Program-made: the position numbers and the translations under genes | Part shown: positions 9,341 through 17,411 of the stretch, piece by piece | How positions within the stretch are numbered: position 1 is the stretch's first letter | Layout: each line of letters opens with the position of its first letter | Notes under the pieces: generated by a model | What the model was told of the DNA's origin: nothing | Seen by the model: the letters and a program-made list of their open reading frames with translations, nothing else | The model's database searches: none | Origin: Verrucosispora sp. NA02020 | Lineage (GTDB): Bacteria; Actinomycetota; Actinomycetes; Mycobacteriales; Micromonosporaceae | Direction of reading: 5' to 3' | DNA: 64,000 nucleotides | Assembly (NCBI RefSeq): GCF_013364215.1 | Contig: NZ_CP054923.1 | Location: 6,634,001-6,698,000 of the forward strand

Positions 9341-9541
9341 CCAGCCCTGTCGCGCGTCAGACCACCCGACTGTTTCTCCTGGTCATCGGCGTTTCCGACC
9401 GACCGGAGGGCCATCCGGCCGTCGGCCGAACGGACGAAAGCGATCACCGCTCTTGGCGACCAGCGGTCCGTCACTTAGCGTTAGCAGCACGCCTCAACGC
9501 GAGCGGCGTTCACATCCCCTCCCGCCTGCGGATTGGCTGTC

Positions 9542-10741
9542 ATGCTGGAAGTCCTCCTGGCCTCGACCATCACTGTGAGTGCCGTCGCGCTGCTGCTGAT
9601 CGTCGGGTCTTTCGGCTACGGCTTCGTCCGCCCCGAGGTGGCCTACCGGCCGCGTCACGCGCTCCGGTCGCCGCGCTACGGCCCGGTACGCCCGGACCAG
9701 GTGGCCGTCCTGATCGCCTGCCGTAACGGCGCCGCGACCATCGCCGAGACGGTACGCGCGGCACGCGCCACCGGCAGCGACGTGTACCTCGTCTCCGACG
9801 CCTCGACCGACGACACCGCTCACCTCGCCGAGTCCGTCGGCGCCCGGGTGCTGGCCCTGGCCCGCAACGTCGGCAAGCCGGCCGCCCTGCACGCCGGATA
9901 CGTCGAGTTCGGTCTCGGTACGCACTACCGCGCGGTCGCCATCCTCGACGACGACGTGGTGGTCGCGCCGGACTTCGTCAGCGCCGCCCTGGCCGAGCTG
10001 ACCGAGGAGGTCGGCATCGCGGTGGGCCACAACGTCACGTGGTGGCCGCCGGAACGGCGGTGGAACCCGTGGCTGGCCAAGCGCGCCTACAGCTACTGGA
10101 TGTATCAGGCGGTGATCCGCCGGATCCAGAGCCACTTCAACGTCATGAACTGCATCTCCGGCTCGAACTCGGTGTACCGCACCGAACTGCTGGACGCCGT
10201 GCTGCCGCAGCAGCCGCCCTACATCGTCGACGACACGTACTGGGTGCTGGAGACGCACCGGCGCCACCTCGGCCGGGTGGTGTACGCGCCGCGCGCACTG
10301 GCACACCTCCAGGACCCGACCACGCTGCCCGACTGGTACCGGCAGAACCTGCGCTGGATGTGGGGCACCTTCCAGGGCGTCATCGGGCACCGGGTGGGTC
10401 GGCACACGAGCCGCTTCGACTTCGCGTACCTGCTGCTGATGCTGCACTGGGTGCTCTATGTGGCCGGCGCCCCGATGACCCTCTGGCTGCTCGCCACCGC
10501 CGGTCCGGGGCTGTTGGCCGGGCTGGGGCTCATGCTGGCCGGGCAGAGCCTCTGGGTCGGGCTGGCCGCCTGGCGGCTCCGGCGCCCCCGCCTACCGCTG
10601 TTCCTCCCCGTGATCGTCTTCGCCGACCTGCTGTACCGGGTGATCCTGGTGCACGCCCTGGTGAAGGCGATCCGACAGCCGACGGTCGACCGGTGCGTCT
10701 GGGATTCCCCGGCGCGCATGGCGGTCGGCGTGAAGGGCTGA
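9542..10741 (+). CDS. Family 2 membrane glycosyltransferase
   Basis: 399 residues. An N-terminal membrane segment (about 5-28) is followed by a GT-A domain: nucleotide-binding CRNGAATI and VSDASTDDT, the DDD metal motif at 136-138 (AILDDDVV), an acceptor/base region YIVDDTYW, and the processive-type QNLRW motif. Three to four C-terminal membrane helices follow (from FAYLLLMLHWVLYVAG). This is the layout of cellulose, hyaluronan or NodC-type synthases, so it probably makes or extends a surface glycan from UDP- or GDP-sugar; the sugar is not predictable. ATG 9542 is chosen; an in-frame TTG 9533 is possible and neither has a strong Shine-Dalgarno. The LPLTG peptide gene follows 13 nt downstream. 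Confidence 0.88.
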   Translation: MLEVLLASTITVSAVALLLIVGSFGYGFVRPEVAYRPRHALRSPRYGPVRPDQVAVLIACRNGAATIAETVRAARATGSDVYLVSDASTDDTAHLAESVGARVLALARNVGKPAALHAGYVEFGLGTHYRAVAILDDDVVVAPDFVSAALAELTEEVGIAVGHNVTWWPPERRWNPWLAKRAYSYWMYQAVIRRIQSHFNVMNCISGSNSVYRTELLDAVLPQQPPYIVDDTYWVLETHRRHLGRVVYAPRALAHLQDPTTLPDWYRQNLRWMWGTFQGVIGHRVGRHTSRFDFAYLLLMLHWVLYVAGAPMTLWLLATAGPGLLAGLGLMLAGQSLWVGLAAWRLRRPRLPLFLPVIVFADLLYRVILVHALVKAIRQPTVDRCVWDSPARMAVGVKG

Positions 10742-10754
10742 GGGAGGTGACAAC

Positions 10755-10895
10755 ATGTCCGCGAACCAGGACCTCCCGCTGACCGGCGCCTCCACCGCCA
10801 CCGTCGGCCTGCTCGGCAGCATCCTGCTGGGGCTCGGCGCCCTGCTGGTGACCGCCGCCAAGTGGGGCGCCAAGGCCCGCCGCAAGGTCGGCTGA
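10755..10895 (+). CDS. 46-residue peptide consisting of an LPLTG sorting signal
   Basis: The product reads MSANQD, LPLTG at residues 7-11, a hydrophobic stretch (about 17-35) and a basic tail ending KARRKVG. That is exactly a sortase cell-wall sorting signal (LPxTG, membrane helix, positive tail) but with only six residues in front and no N-terminal signal peptide. The Shine-Dalgarno GGGAGGTGA (10742-10750) is strong and the gene begins 13 nt after the glycosyltransferase stop, so it is almost certainly expressed in that operon. A 19-bp hairpin follows. The function is unknown: it may be a tiny membrane subunit of the synthase or a sortase substrate. No sortase gene is in the window. Confidence 0.75.
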   Translation: MSANQDLPLTGASTATVGLLGSILLGLGALLVTAAKWGAKARRKVG

Positions 10896-10924
10896 CGTAC
10901 CGCGTCGCGGAAGGGCGCAGACGG

Positions 10925-10970
10925 CTCGTGGCCCGGGTCCCCCGGTGGTATGGGGGACCCGGGCCACGAG
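10925..10970. terminator. Strong bidirectional hairpin terminator
   Basis: A perfect 19-bp stem (10925-10943 with 10952-10970) and an 8-nt loop between the convergent LPLTG peptide gene and the DUF1416 gene. Confidence 0.85.
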
Positions 10971-10987
10971 GCCGATCAGAGCGTGGG

Positions 10988-11311
10988 TCAGTCGGTGACC
11001 GTGACGGTCACCTCGTTGACGCCCCGTCCGGCGGTGACGGCGGTGTCGCCGTTGCCGTGCCGGGACAGCGCCCGCAGGGTCCAGTTGCCGGGAGCGGCGA
11101 AGAACCGGAACTGACCGGCCGGAGAGGTCACCACCTCGGCGGTGAACTCGCCGGTCGAGTCGAGCAGCCGGACGTAGGCACCCGGCACCGGCTCACCCTC
11201 GGTGGAGCGGACGAGGCCGGTGATGACCGTCTCCTTCTCCAGGTCGATGCTGGCCGGCAACGGCGCGGCCTGATCCGGTGCGGCGCAACCGGCGGCGGTC
11301 GGTGCGGTCAT
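10988..11311 (-). CDS. DUF1416 protein (SseC-like), sulfurtransferase partner
   Basis: 107 residues: CAAP near the N-terminus, then a small beta sandwich (ETVITGLVRSTEGEPVPGAYVRLLDSTGEFTAEVVTSPAGQFRFFAAPG). This is the actinobacterial DUF1416 family, encoded next to thiosulfate sulfurtransferase in mycobacteria (sseC/cysA pairs) and streptomycetes. The start ATG is 1 nt beyond the sulfurtransferase stop, so the two are translationally coupled. The biochemical role is not established; a part in sulfur metabolism is inferred from this conserved pairing. Confidence 0.9.
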   Translation of the reverse strand: MTAPTAAGCAAPDQAAPLPASIDLEKETVITGLVRSTEGEPVPGAYVRLLDSTGEFTAEVVTSPAGQFRFFAAPGNWTLRALSRHGNGDTAVTAGRGVNEVTVTVTD

Positions 11312-11312
11312 C

Positions 11313-12161
11313 TCAGGCCTCCCCGGGCTCGTCGCCGAGCGCCACCGGCACGCCGACCAGCGAGCCGTACTCGGTCCAGGATCCGTCGTAGTTCTTCACG
11401 TTGCGGTGGCCGAGCAGCTCCTGGAGCACGAACCAGGTGTGCGAGGAGCGCTCGCCGATCCGGCAGTACGCGATGGTCTCCTTGCCGTCGTCCAGCCCGG
11501 CCTCGCCGTAGATCTTGCGCAGCTCGTCGTCGGACTTGAAGGTGCCGTCCTCGTTGGCCGCCTTCGACCACGGCACGCTGATCGCGGTGGGGATGTGGCC
11601 ACCCCGCTGGGCCTGCTCCTGCGGCAGGTGGGCGGGGGCGAGCAGGCGACCGGCGAACTCGTCGGGGCTGCGCACGTCGACCAGGTTCTTGGTGCCGATC
11701 GCGGCGACGACCTCGTCGCGGAAGGCCCGGATGCTGTTGTCCGGCTCCTGCGCGACGTACTGGGTCGCCGAGCGGGTCACCTCGTCCCGGACCAGCGGAC
11801 GGCCGTCCAGCTCCCACTTCTTGCGACCGCCGTCGAGCAGCTTGACGTCGCCGTGGCCGTAGAGCTTGAAGTACCAGTACGCGTACGCGGCGAACCAGTT
11901 GTTGTTGCCGCCGTACAGGACCACGACGTCGTCGTTGCCGACGCCACGCTCGGAGAGCAGCGCCTCGAACTGGGCCTTGTTGACGAAGTCCCGGCGGACC
12001 GGGTCCTGCAGGTCGGTCTTCCAGTCGAGCTTGATCGCACCGGCGATGTGACCGGTGTGGTAGGCCGAGGTGTCCTCGTCGACCTCGACGAAGACGACGC
12101 CCGGGGCGTCGAGGTTCTTCTCGGCCCACTCGGCCGAGACGAGTGCGGTGTCGCGACTCAT
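11313..12161 (-). CDS. Thiosulfate sulfurtransferase (two-domain rhodanese)
   Basis: 282 residues with tandem rhodanese domains. The first (SAEWAEKNLDAPGVVFVEVDEDTSAYHTGHIAGA) is catalytically inactive by family rule. The second has the active loop with nucleophile Cys in IAYCRIGERSSHTWF, the CRxGxR(S/T) signature of thiosulfate sulfurtransferases. It transfers sulfur from thiosulfate to a thiol acceptor or cyanide in the cytosol. The start ATG at 12161 has GGGAG 8-12 nt upstream; an in-frame GTG further up would add an unconserved tail. It is the first structural gene after the Cys-rich leader peptide at 12373-12450 and is followed at 1 nt by DUF1416. Confidence 0.93.
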   Translation of the reverse strand: MSRDTALVSAEWAEKNLDAPGVVFVEVDEDTSAYHTGHIAGAIKLDWKTDLQDPVRRDFVNKAQFEALLSERGVGNDDVVVLYGGNNNWFAAYAYWYFKLYGHGDVKLLDGGRKKWELDGRPLVRDEVTRSATQYVAQEPDNSIRAFRDEVVAAIGTKNLVDVRSPDEFAGRLLAPAHLPQEQAQRGGHIPTAISVPWSKAANEDGTFKSDDELRKIYGEAGLDDGKETIAYCRIGERSSHTWFVLQELLGHRNVKNYDGSWTEYGSLVGVPVALGDEPGEA

Positions 12162-12372
12162 CAGATCACTCCCTGGTGAGGATGGATGGTGAGCCAGCGC
12201 GCGGAATTCGCTGTGATGAAGGAGTCGCACCACGCGCGGGACCCATAGCTAGGAACGGATCACGGGATTCGTGCGACGGCGCCGCTGCCGGGCGTCCGGT
12301 GGGGTGCACCGGGATCAGGTACGCGTACCCCAAGTGCCGAAGGCCGCTAGGCGGCCCGAAACAGCCCCGCCG
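12162..12372 (-). promoter_or_regulatory. Transcribed leader between the Cys leader peptide and the sulfurtransferase gene
   Basis: 211 nt separate the leader peptide stop from the sulfurtransferase start. It holds several self-complementary stretches, including GGCCGC-TAG-GCGGCC (12342-12356) and the 12-bp palindrome GGTACGCGTACC (12318-12329). These could form the alternative structures expected of an attenuator. The mechanism is inferred from known cysteine-responsive leaders in mycobacteria. Confidence 0.5.
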
Positions 12373-12450
12373 TCAGATGACGGGGCGACACAGGCAGGTG
12401 GCCACGCGGCACAGGTCGACCGCGCGCCGTTTGGTGAGGAGCGTCCCCAT
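12373..12450 (-). CDS. Cys-rich leader peptide (25 aa), probable cysteine attenuator
   Basis: ATG at 12450 opens a 25-residue frame ending at TGA (12373-12375). The C-terminal part reads RRAVDLCRVATCLCRPVI, the hallmark of the actinobacterial 'putative leader peptide' family found upstream of sulfur-assimilation and sulfurtransferase genes. Three Cys codons lie within the last twelve codons. In mycobacteria such short frames sense cysteinyl-tRNA supply: ribosome stalling changes downstream structure and induces the operon. Here the next genes are the sulfurtransferase and DUF1416. A TAGGCT hexamer ends 8 nt before the ATG, so the message is probably leaderless. Confidence 0.85.
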   Translation of the reverse strand: MGTLLTKRRAVDLCRVATCLCRPVI

Positions 12451-12458
12451 GACCAGGG

Positions 12459-12464
12459 AGCCTA
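12459..12464 (-). promoter_or_regulatory. -10 hexamer (TAGGCT) of the sulfurtransferase operon
   Basis: Read on the minus strand, TAGGCT lies 8 nt upstream of the leader-peptide ATG, placing the transcript start at or within a base or two of that codon. Confidence 0.55.
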
Positions 12465-12522
12465 TCAGCGATCTCACGAATCTCCACCGGCCCGACCAGC
12501 ATCCGGGACGTGGGCGCCGGGA

Positions 12523-13308
12523 TCAGCCGACCGAGTTGATCGGCACGTCCCGTGCGTCCGCCGTCACCGTCAGCCCCTCCGGCCTCGGCACGACCTCCCG
12601 GACGGTGAGCTGGAACGGCAGCTCCGGCAGGGGTACGTCGACCGAGATGCTGCGGGCGAAATTGTTCAGCAGGGTGCGGGCGATCGGCAGGCTGGGCAGG
12701 CCCTCGGCGTCCAGGTCGTCGAAGCGGAGCGCGATCTGCCCCTGCTCCCCGACGACGATCTCGGCGGTGCCGGTGACCGTGAGGCGCTGGCCGAGCACGT
12801 CCAACGGGGCGGTCACCGAGAGCTTGCCGTCCTGCTCGCCGAGGGTCAGCCCCTCCCGGTCGAGCAACGCGGCGAGACTCTGGTAGTCGATGGTGCCGGT
12901 CCCGTTGACCGTCTCGGCCACCACGTCGCCCTGGCCGGTACGCAGCGTGTCCAGGCTGGCGCGGACGTTGCGGGCGTCCACGTCCAGGCTGGGCAGCGCG
13001 ACCGCGTCGCCCTGCACCGAGCCCTGCACGTCCCGCAGCCGGATGGTGACCCGCTCGTAGCGGCCGTCGAGCACCTGGGTGAGGAAGGGGAACCCGCCCA
13101 GCTCGACCTCGGGCGGGGAGGACTGCGCACCCTGCTGGGCCACCTGCTGGCGGACCTCGTCGGCGATGGTGCGTTCGGCCACGTTGGCCGCGACCCGGTC
13201 GGCGATCGCGAGCAGACCGACGAGTACGACCAGCAGGACAACGAAGCCGATCAGTACCTTGCGCCCCCGTCGCCGCGGGCGCCGTCCATAGGTCTGCTCG
13301 TGCTCCAC
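12523..13308 (-). CDS. LmeA-like phospholipid-binding protein (DUF2993)
   Basis: 261 residues. A basic cytoplasmic N-terminus (RRPRRRGRK) is followed by a membrane helix (VLIGFVVLLVVLVGLLAIADRVAA) and an extracytoplasmic domain typical of DUF2993: VELGGFPFLTQVLDGRYERVTIRLRDV, VRASLDTL and ITVTADARDV-like strands near the end. The mycobacterial homologue LmeA binds phospholipid and affects lipomannan elongation; a similar envelope role is inferred. GTG 13308 is chosen because AAGGAG lies 5 nt upstream; a longer in-frame start at 13371 has none. Confidence 0.85.
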   Translation of the reverse strand: MEHEQTYGRRPRRRGRKVLIGFVVLLVVLVGLLAIADRVAANVAERTIADEVRQQVAQQGAQSSPPEVELGGFPFLTQVLDGRYERVTIRLRDVQGSVQGDAVALPSLDVDARNVRASLDTLRTGQGDVVAETVNGTGTIDYQSLAALLDREGLTLGEQDGKLSVTAPLDVLGQRLTVTGTAEIVVGEQGQIALRFDDLDAEGLPSLPIARTLLNNFARSISVDVPLPELPFQLTVREVVPRPEGLTVTADARDVPINSVG

Positions 13309-13420
13309 ACCTTCTCCTTGTCCTGTCGCACGTCGATCCCGGCCGAATCGCCGGTACGCCCGGCGGCGCACCGGTGTTACCCGATGTCCGGATTCCTCAA
13401 CCGCCCGCCGCAGCGGCCGG

Positions 13421-14455
13421 CTACAACACCAGTCGGCACATCAGGTACGCGGCCGGGGCGGCCATCGCGAAGCCGGCGAGCGGCCCCTGCACGTGCCGCG
13501 CCGCCCACGCGTCGGGCAGCTCGCCCGCCATCAGTCGACCGGCCTCGGCGTATCCGGAGGCCAGGTCGGCCAGCACGGCGACGACTGCGGTGACCAGGGC
13601 GATGATCGCGGCCCGGGTCGGGGTGAACGGGGTGACCAGATAGCCGCCGAGCAACGCGCTCCCGAGCGTACCCACCATCGCGCCACCGACCACCCCGGCG
13701 GCCCCTCGCGGCACCTGGGGGGCGAGCCGGGGCCAGGCCGCGACGGCGTCGGTCAGCCGGGCCACGGTGAGCGCGACCGCGCTCGCCGCGAGGCAGACCA
13801 CGATCGCCTGGGTGCCGGCGGGAACCCGGGTGAGCACGATGAGCGTGGCGAAGGCGACCGGGCCGAGCACGATGGTCGCGGTGGTCCGCACCGAGTCGGT
13901 CACCCGTAGCCGGTCCACCCGCCGGACCAACTGGCCGAGCACCGCCACGAGCACCCCACCGGCCGCGACGTAGAACAGCGGCAGGATGCGGGGTTCGGCC
14001 GTCCGGATGGCCACGGTGTCGGCCACGGCGGCGGCCAGTACGCCGGCACCGATCACCACCGCGGCGGCGGGCGGCCGGTTCACCACCGTCCAGACCAGCA
14101 CGAACAGCACCTGCACGAGGAACACCACGATGGCGAAGGGCACCCGGTCGCCGGGTCCGGAGGTCTGCGCGCCGATGATCAGCCCGATGCCGAGCAGCGC
14201 GGCGAACCCGCCGACGGCGAGGGAGAGCTTCGTGGGGACCTCGACCGGTGGCTCGTCGTACTCGTCCTCCTCCTCGTCGAGCGCGTCGTCGGCACGTCGG
14301 GGCGAGCCGCCGCGCCTGAGGCGTCGCGGGCCCCGGGAGCGGCCCCGCTCCTCGGTTTCCACGGCCGGACCGGTACGCGGTGCCGAGCCGTCCCCGGGGG
14401 GCACGTCGTCCACCCACTGTTCGCGGTCGGCCTCGGGCGAGTTGGAGGGAAACAC
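13421..14455 (-). CDS. Multi-pass membrane protein of unknown function
   Basis: 344 residues from GTG 14455 (an ATG at 14482 is also possible). The first ~90 residues are charged and low-complexity, with an acidic run (DDALDEEEDEYDEPP). Roughly eight to nine hydrophobic segments follow (first LSLAVGGFAALLGIGLIIGAQ, last PLAGFAMAAPAAYLMCRLVL). I see no transporter or enzyme signature, and the CDP-diglyceride synthase motif is absent although the hydrophobic profile is similar. It lies between the LmeA-like gene (same strand) and the divergent glnR. Confidence 0.75.
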   Translation of the reverse strand: MFPSNSPEADREQWVDDVPPGDGSAPRTGPAVETEERGRSRGPRRLRRGGSPRRADDALDEEEDEYDEPPVEVPTKLSLAVGGFAALLGIGLIIGAQTSGPGDRVPFAIVVFLVQVLFVLVWTVVNRPPAAAVVIGAGVLAAAVADTVAIRTAEPRILPLFYVAAGGVLVAVLGQLVRRVDRLRVTDSVRTTATIVLGPVAFATLIVLTRVPAGTQAIVVCLAASAVALTVARLTDAVAAWPRLAPQVPRGAAGVVGGAMVGTLGSALLGGYLVTPFTPTRAAIIALVTAVVAVLADLASGYAEAGRLMAGELPDAWAARHVQGPLAGFAMAAPAAYLMCRLVL

Positions 14456-14705
14456 GCACCGATCGTGCCAGACCAGATGCACAACTCGGGTGCCACGGTT
14501 TCCACGACGTTAAAACCTTGGCCGCGATCATGGGCAGAAGGGGCAAACCGGAAACCATTACGCGGTCCAAGCAGGGCCATCGGCTACTCTCAAGCCGAAA
14601 CCCGCCCGTCAGCGACGCCGGGACCCACGGAAGTTCCCAGCGCCCACTCGTCCTGAGTGCCGCTGGTCGCGTGCGGCCACACCGGCCGCCGGGACGGAGG
14701 TGATC

Positions 14706-15443
14706 GTGGAGATCCTGCTGCTGGTGACCGCACGGGCAGGCGAACCATCCGCTGTGCTGCCCGCACTCGACCTGCTGCCGCACTCGGTGCGCACCGCACC
14801 ACGCGACGTCCGCACCCTGGTCGCCGGTCCGAGCCCGGACGCCGTGCTCGTCGACGCCCGCTCCGAACTCAGCGAGGCCCGGGCGACCTGCCGCATGCTG
14901 CACGCCACCGGGCTGGGCGTACCGCTGGTCGCGGTCGTCACCGAGGCCGGCCTGATCGCGCTCAACGCCGACTGGGGCGTGGACGACGTCATCCTCGCCT
15001 CCGCCGGTCCGGCCGAGGTGGAGGCCCGGCTGCGGCTCGCGGTCGGCCGGTTGAGCAACGCCACGGCCGGTGCCGGCGGCTCGATCCGGGCCGGCGAGCT
15101 GATGATCGACCCCGACACGTACGCCGCCAAGCTCAAGGGCCGCCCGCTCGACCTCACCTACAAGGAGTTCGAGCTGCTGAAGTTCCTGGCCCAGCACCCG
15201 GGCCGGGTGTTCACCCGCGACCAGTTGCTGCGCGAGGTCTGGGGCTACGACTACTTCGGCGGCACCCGGACGGTGGACGTGCACGTGCGTCGGCTGCGGG
15301 CCAAGCTCGGCTCCGAGTACGAGTCGATGATCGGCACCGTGCGCCAGGTGGGCTACAAGTTCGTCGTACCGTCGAACCGGGCGCTGGCCGAGGCCACCGA
15401 GCACGCGTCCCTGGCGTTGCACCCTCTCACCGTCGAGGGCTAA
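14706..15443 (+). CDS. glnR: GlnR-like global nitrogen regulator (orphan OmpR-family protein)
   Basis: 245 residues. The receiver-like domain carries [24 protein letters not shown] with the conserved Asp, and [24 protein letters not shown]. The winged-helix domain carries [39 protein letters not shown], and [17 protein letters not shown]. From memory these match Streptomyces GlnR closely across both domains. GlnR controls glutamine synthetase, ammonium transport and other nitrogen genes, and works without a conventional kinase; none is adjacent here. GTG 14706 is preferred to GTG 14700 because GGAGGTGAT sits immediately upstream. Confidence 0.87.
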   Translation: MEILLLVTARAGEPSAVLPALDLLPHSVRTAPRDVRTLVAGPSPDAVLVDARSELSEARATCRMLHATGLGVPLVAVVTEAGLIALNADWGVDDVILASAGPAEVEARLRLAVGRLSNATAGAGGSIRAGELMIDPDTYAAKLKGRPLDLTYKEFELLKFLAQHPGRVFTRDQLLREVWGYDYFGGTRTVDVHVRRLRAKLGSEYESMIGTVRQVGYKFVVPSNRALAEATEHASLALHPLTVEG

Positions 15444-15518
15444 TTCCCCCATATGCCCCTTTTGGGCAACTCGTCAGCCTTATGGTGACTGCCGAGTTGA
15501 CCAGCAAAAGGGGCTGCG

Positions 15519-16421
15519 GTGGGCACGTATTACGGGAGCTCGGCACGACGGCCGGTGAGTACGACACAGGCGGTCGGCATCATCGTGCTCGTGGTGTCCG
15601 CGGTGCTCGGCTCGACGTACCTGCTCGGGCGCAACCTGCTGCCCCAGGAGCCGCGCGACAACTCCGCGGTCACCGCGACCGGTGCCGAGCATCCCGAGTA
15701 CGCCGACCAGGTCCCGCCCTCGGCGGACGCCCCCGCACCCACCGGCACGCCCGGCGCCGTCCCGCCCAGCGGCGTCCCGCACGACCCGGACCAGGGCGAG
15801 GCCCAGGACCCCAACTTCGGTCCGATGGGCACCCGGGTCACCACCGGCACCGGCACCGTCGCCCTCACCTTCGACGACGGGCCGAACCCGGACTACACCC
15901 CGCAGGTGCTCGCCCTGCTGCGGGAGCACCGGGTCACCGCGACCTTCTGCCTGGTGGGCCAGAACGCCCAGGCGTACCCGTGGCTCGTCCAGCAGATCGT
16001 GGCCGACGGCCACACGCTGTGCAACCACAGCTGGGAACACGACGTGACGCTGGGCGCGCGGTCACCGGAACGGATCCGGAACGACCTGCTGCGCACCAGC
16101 GAGGCGATCCGCGCCGCCGTGCCGGACGCCCCGATCGCCTGGTACCGCCAGCCCGGCGGCGCCTGGACGTACTCGCTGATCGCCACCGCCCGGGAACTCG
16201 GCATGACGCCGCTGCACTGGACGCTGGACACCTCCGACTGGCAGCGGCCCGGCGCGAACCGGATCGCCGCGTCGGTGCTCGACGGGGTGCAACCCGGCTC
16301 GATCGTGCTGCTGCACGACGCCGGAGGCGACCGACAGGGCACAGTGGACGCCTTGTACCGCATCCTGCCCGAACTGCGTGGCCGACTCGACGTCCAGGCG
16401 CTACCGCGTCACGGATTCTGA
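15519..16421 (+). CDS. Membrane-anchored polysaccharide deacetylase (NodB homology)
   Basis: 300 residues: one N-terminal membrane helix (about 17-37), a Pro-rich linker to ~105, then a NodB domain. Motifs are TFDDGP at 117-122 (catalytic base and metal Asp), HSWEH at 170-174 with both metal His, YRQPGG and LLHDAGGDR. It is a metal-dependent carbohydrate esterase acting outside the membrane on peptidoglycan or another N-acetylated glycan; the substrate is not determined by sequence. The start is GTG with AAAAGGGG 5-13 nt upstream. It stands alone between glnR and mshD. Confidence 0.9.
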   Translation: MGTYYGSSARRPVSTTQAVGIIVLVVSAVLGSTYLLGRNLLPQEPRDNSAVTATGAEHPEYADQVPPSADAPAPTGTPGAVPPSGVPHDPDQGEAQDPNFGPMGTRVTTGTGTVALTFDDGPNPDYTPQVLALLREHRVTATFCLVGQNAQAYPWLVQQIVADGHTLCNHSWEHDVTLGARSPERIRNDLLRTSEAIRAAVPDAPIAWYRQPGGAWTYSLIATARELGMTPLHWTLDTSDWQRPGANRIAASVLDGVQPGSIVLLHDAGGDRQGTVDALYRILPELRGRLDVQALPRHGF

Positions 16422-16466
16422 CCGGCGCCGGCCCGCCCACCGCCGCGATGTCGCCGGTGACCCGGA

Positions 16467-16472
16467 TACGGT
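16467..16472 (+). promoter_or_regulatory. -10 hexamer (TACGGT) of mshD, leaderless
   Basis: TACGGT ends 6 nt before the mshD ATG, and there is no Shine-Dalgarno sequence. Confidence 0.6.
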
Positions 16473-16478
16473 GACGGG

Positions 16479-17405
16479 ATGAGCGGCACTCGATCGACCG
16501 GCGACCAGGTCCACCGCACCGAACGGCTCGGGCCCACGGAGATCGCCGAGGTGCTGGCGCTGGCCCGTACGGCGGGCGACACCGACGGCGCGGACCCGTT
16601 GGACGAACACGTCCTGCTCCGGCTGCGCGACGAGCGGGCACCCGCGATCCACCTGCTGACCCGCGCCGACGACGACACCCTCACCGGGTACGCCCACCTG
16701 GACACCGGCGACCCGGCCGACGGGATCGGCGCGGAACTCGTGGTGCACCCCGCGTACCGCCGACGCGGCATCGGTCGGGCGCTGGCCCGCGAGATGGTCG
16801 TCGCCGCCACCGGGCCACTGCGCGCCTGGGCCCACGGCGACCACCCGTCGGCCGCCGCGCTCGCGGTGGACCTCGGTTTCCGCCGTGCCCGGGTGCTCTG
16901 GCAACTGCGTCGACCGCTGACCGCACCACTGGACCCGCCGCGCCTGCCCGACGGGGTGGAACTGCGCGCGTTCCGACCGGGTCAGGACGACGACGCCTGG
17001 CTGGCCCTGAACGCCCGCGCCTTCGCCGACCATCCCGAGCAGGGCCGCTGGACCGCTGACGACCTGCGCGTACGCCTCGACGAGCCGTGGTTCGACCCGG
17101 CCGGTTTCCTGCTCGCCGTCGAATCGTCGACCGGGCGGCTGCTCGGCTTCCACTGGACGAAGGTGCACGCGCGGGAAGGGTCGGCGCGCATCGGCGAGGT
17201 CTACGTACTCGGGGTCGAGCCCACCGCGCACGGCGGCGGGCTCGGTCGGGCGCTGACCATGGCCGGGCTGGCGTACCTGCGGGAGCAGCGCGGGCTGGAC
17301 CGGGTGATGCTCTACGTGGACGAGTCCAACACCGGCGCGGTGGCGCTCTACGAGCGGACCGGGTTCGCCCGCTGGTCCGCCCACGTCAACTACCACCTCG
17401 GCTGA
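16479..17405 (+). CDS. mshD: Mycothiol synthase
   Basis: 308 residues with two GNAT domains. It carries the MshD signatures NARAFADHPEQGRWT, EPWFDPAGFLLAVE, LLGFHWTKVH, GEVYVLGVEP, GLGRALTMAGL and MLYVDESNTGAVALYERTGF. MshD acetylates Cys-GlcN-Ins with acetyl-CoA, the last step of mycothiol synthesis in the cytosol. Length and motifs agree with the family. Mycothiol synthesis restricts the host to Actinobacteria. It is convergent with the Nudix gene, with 6 nt between the stops. Confidence 0.95.
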   Translation: MSGTRSTGDQVHRTERLGPTEIAEVLALARTAGDTDGADPLDEHVLLRLRDERAPAIHLLTRADDDTLTGYAHLDTGDPADGIGAELVVHPAYRRRGIGRALAREMVVAATGPLRAWAHGDHPSAAALAVDLGFRRARVLWQLRRPLTAPLDPPRLPDGVELRAFRPGQDDDAWLALNARAFADHPEQGRWTADDLRVRLDEPWFDPAGFLLAVESSTGRLLGFHWTKVHAREGSARIGEVYVLGVEPTAHGGGLGRALTMAGLAYLREQRGLDRVMLYVDESNTGAVALYERTGFARWSAHVNYHLG

Positions 17406-17411
17406 GGTGGG

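Larger units (their letters stand above)
8913..9541. other. 629-bp gene-free interval with tandem repeats
   Basis: Frames across this stretch are low-complexity (Arg/Pro/Gly) with no recognisable domain, and none has a credible ribosome binding site. It holds two unrelated tandem repeats (9103-9158 and 9289-9340). It presumably also contains the promoter of the glycosyltransferase gene, which I cannot locate with confidence. Confidence 0.6.

Noticed and set aside
8827..9726. A possible gene between the subtilase and the glycosyltransferase
   Set aside because: It has no ribosome binding site, its repeats change length out of frame, and it overlaps the real glycosyltransferase start.
13421..14455. 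Phosphatidate cytidylyltransferase (CdsA)
   Set aside because: The hydrophobic profile is similar, but the family signature near the C-terminus is missing.
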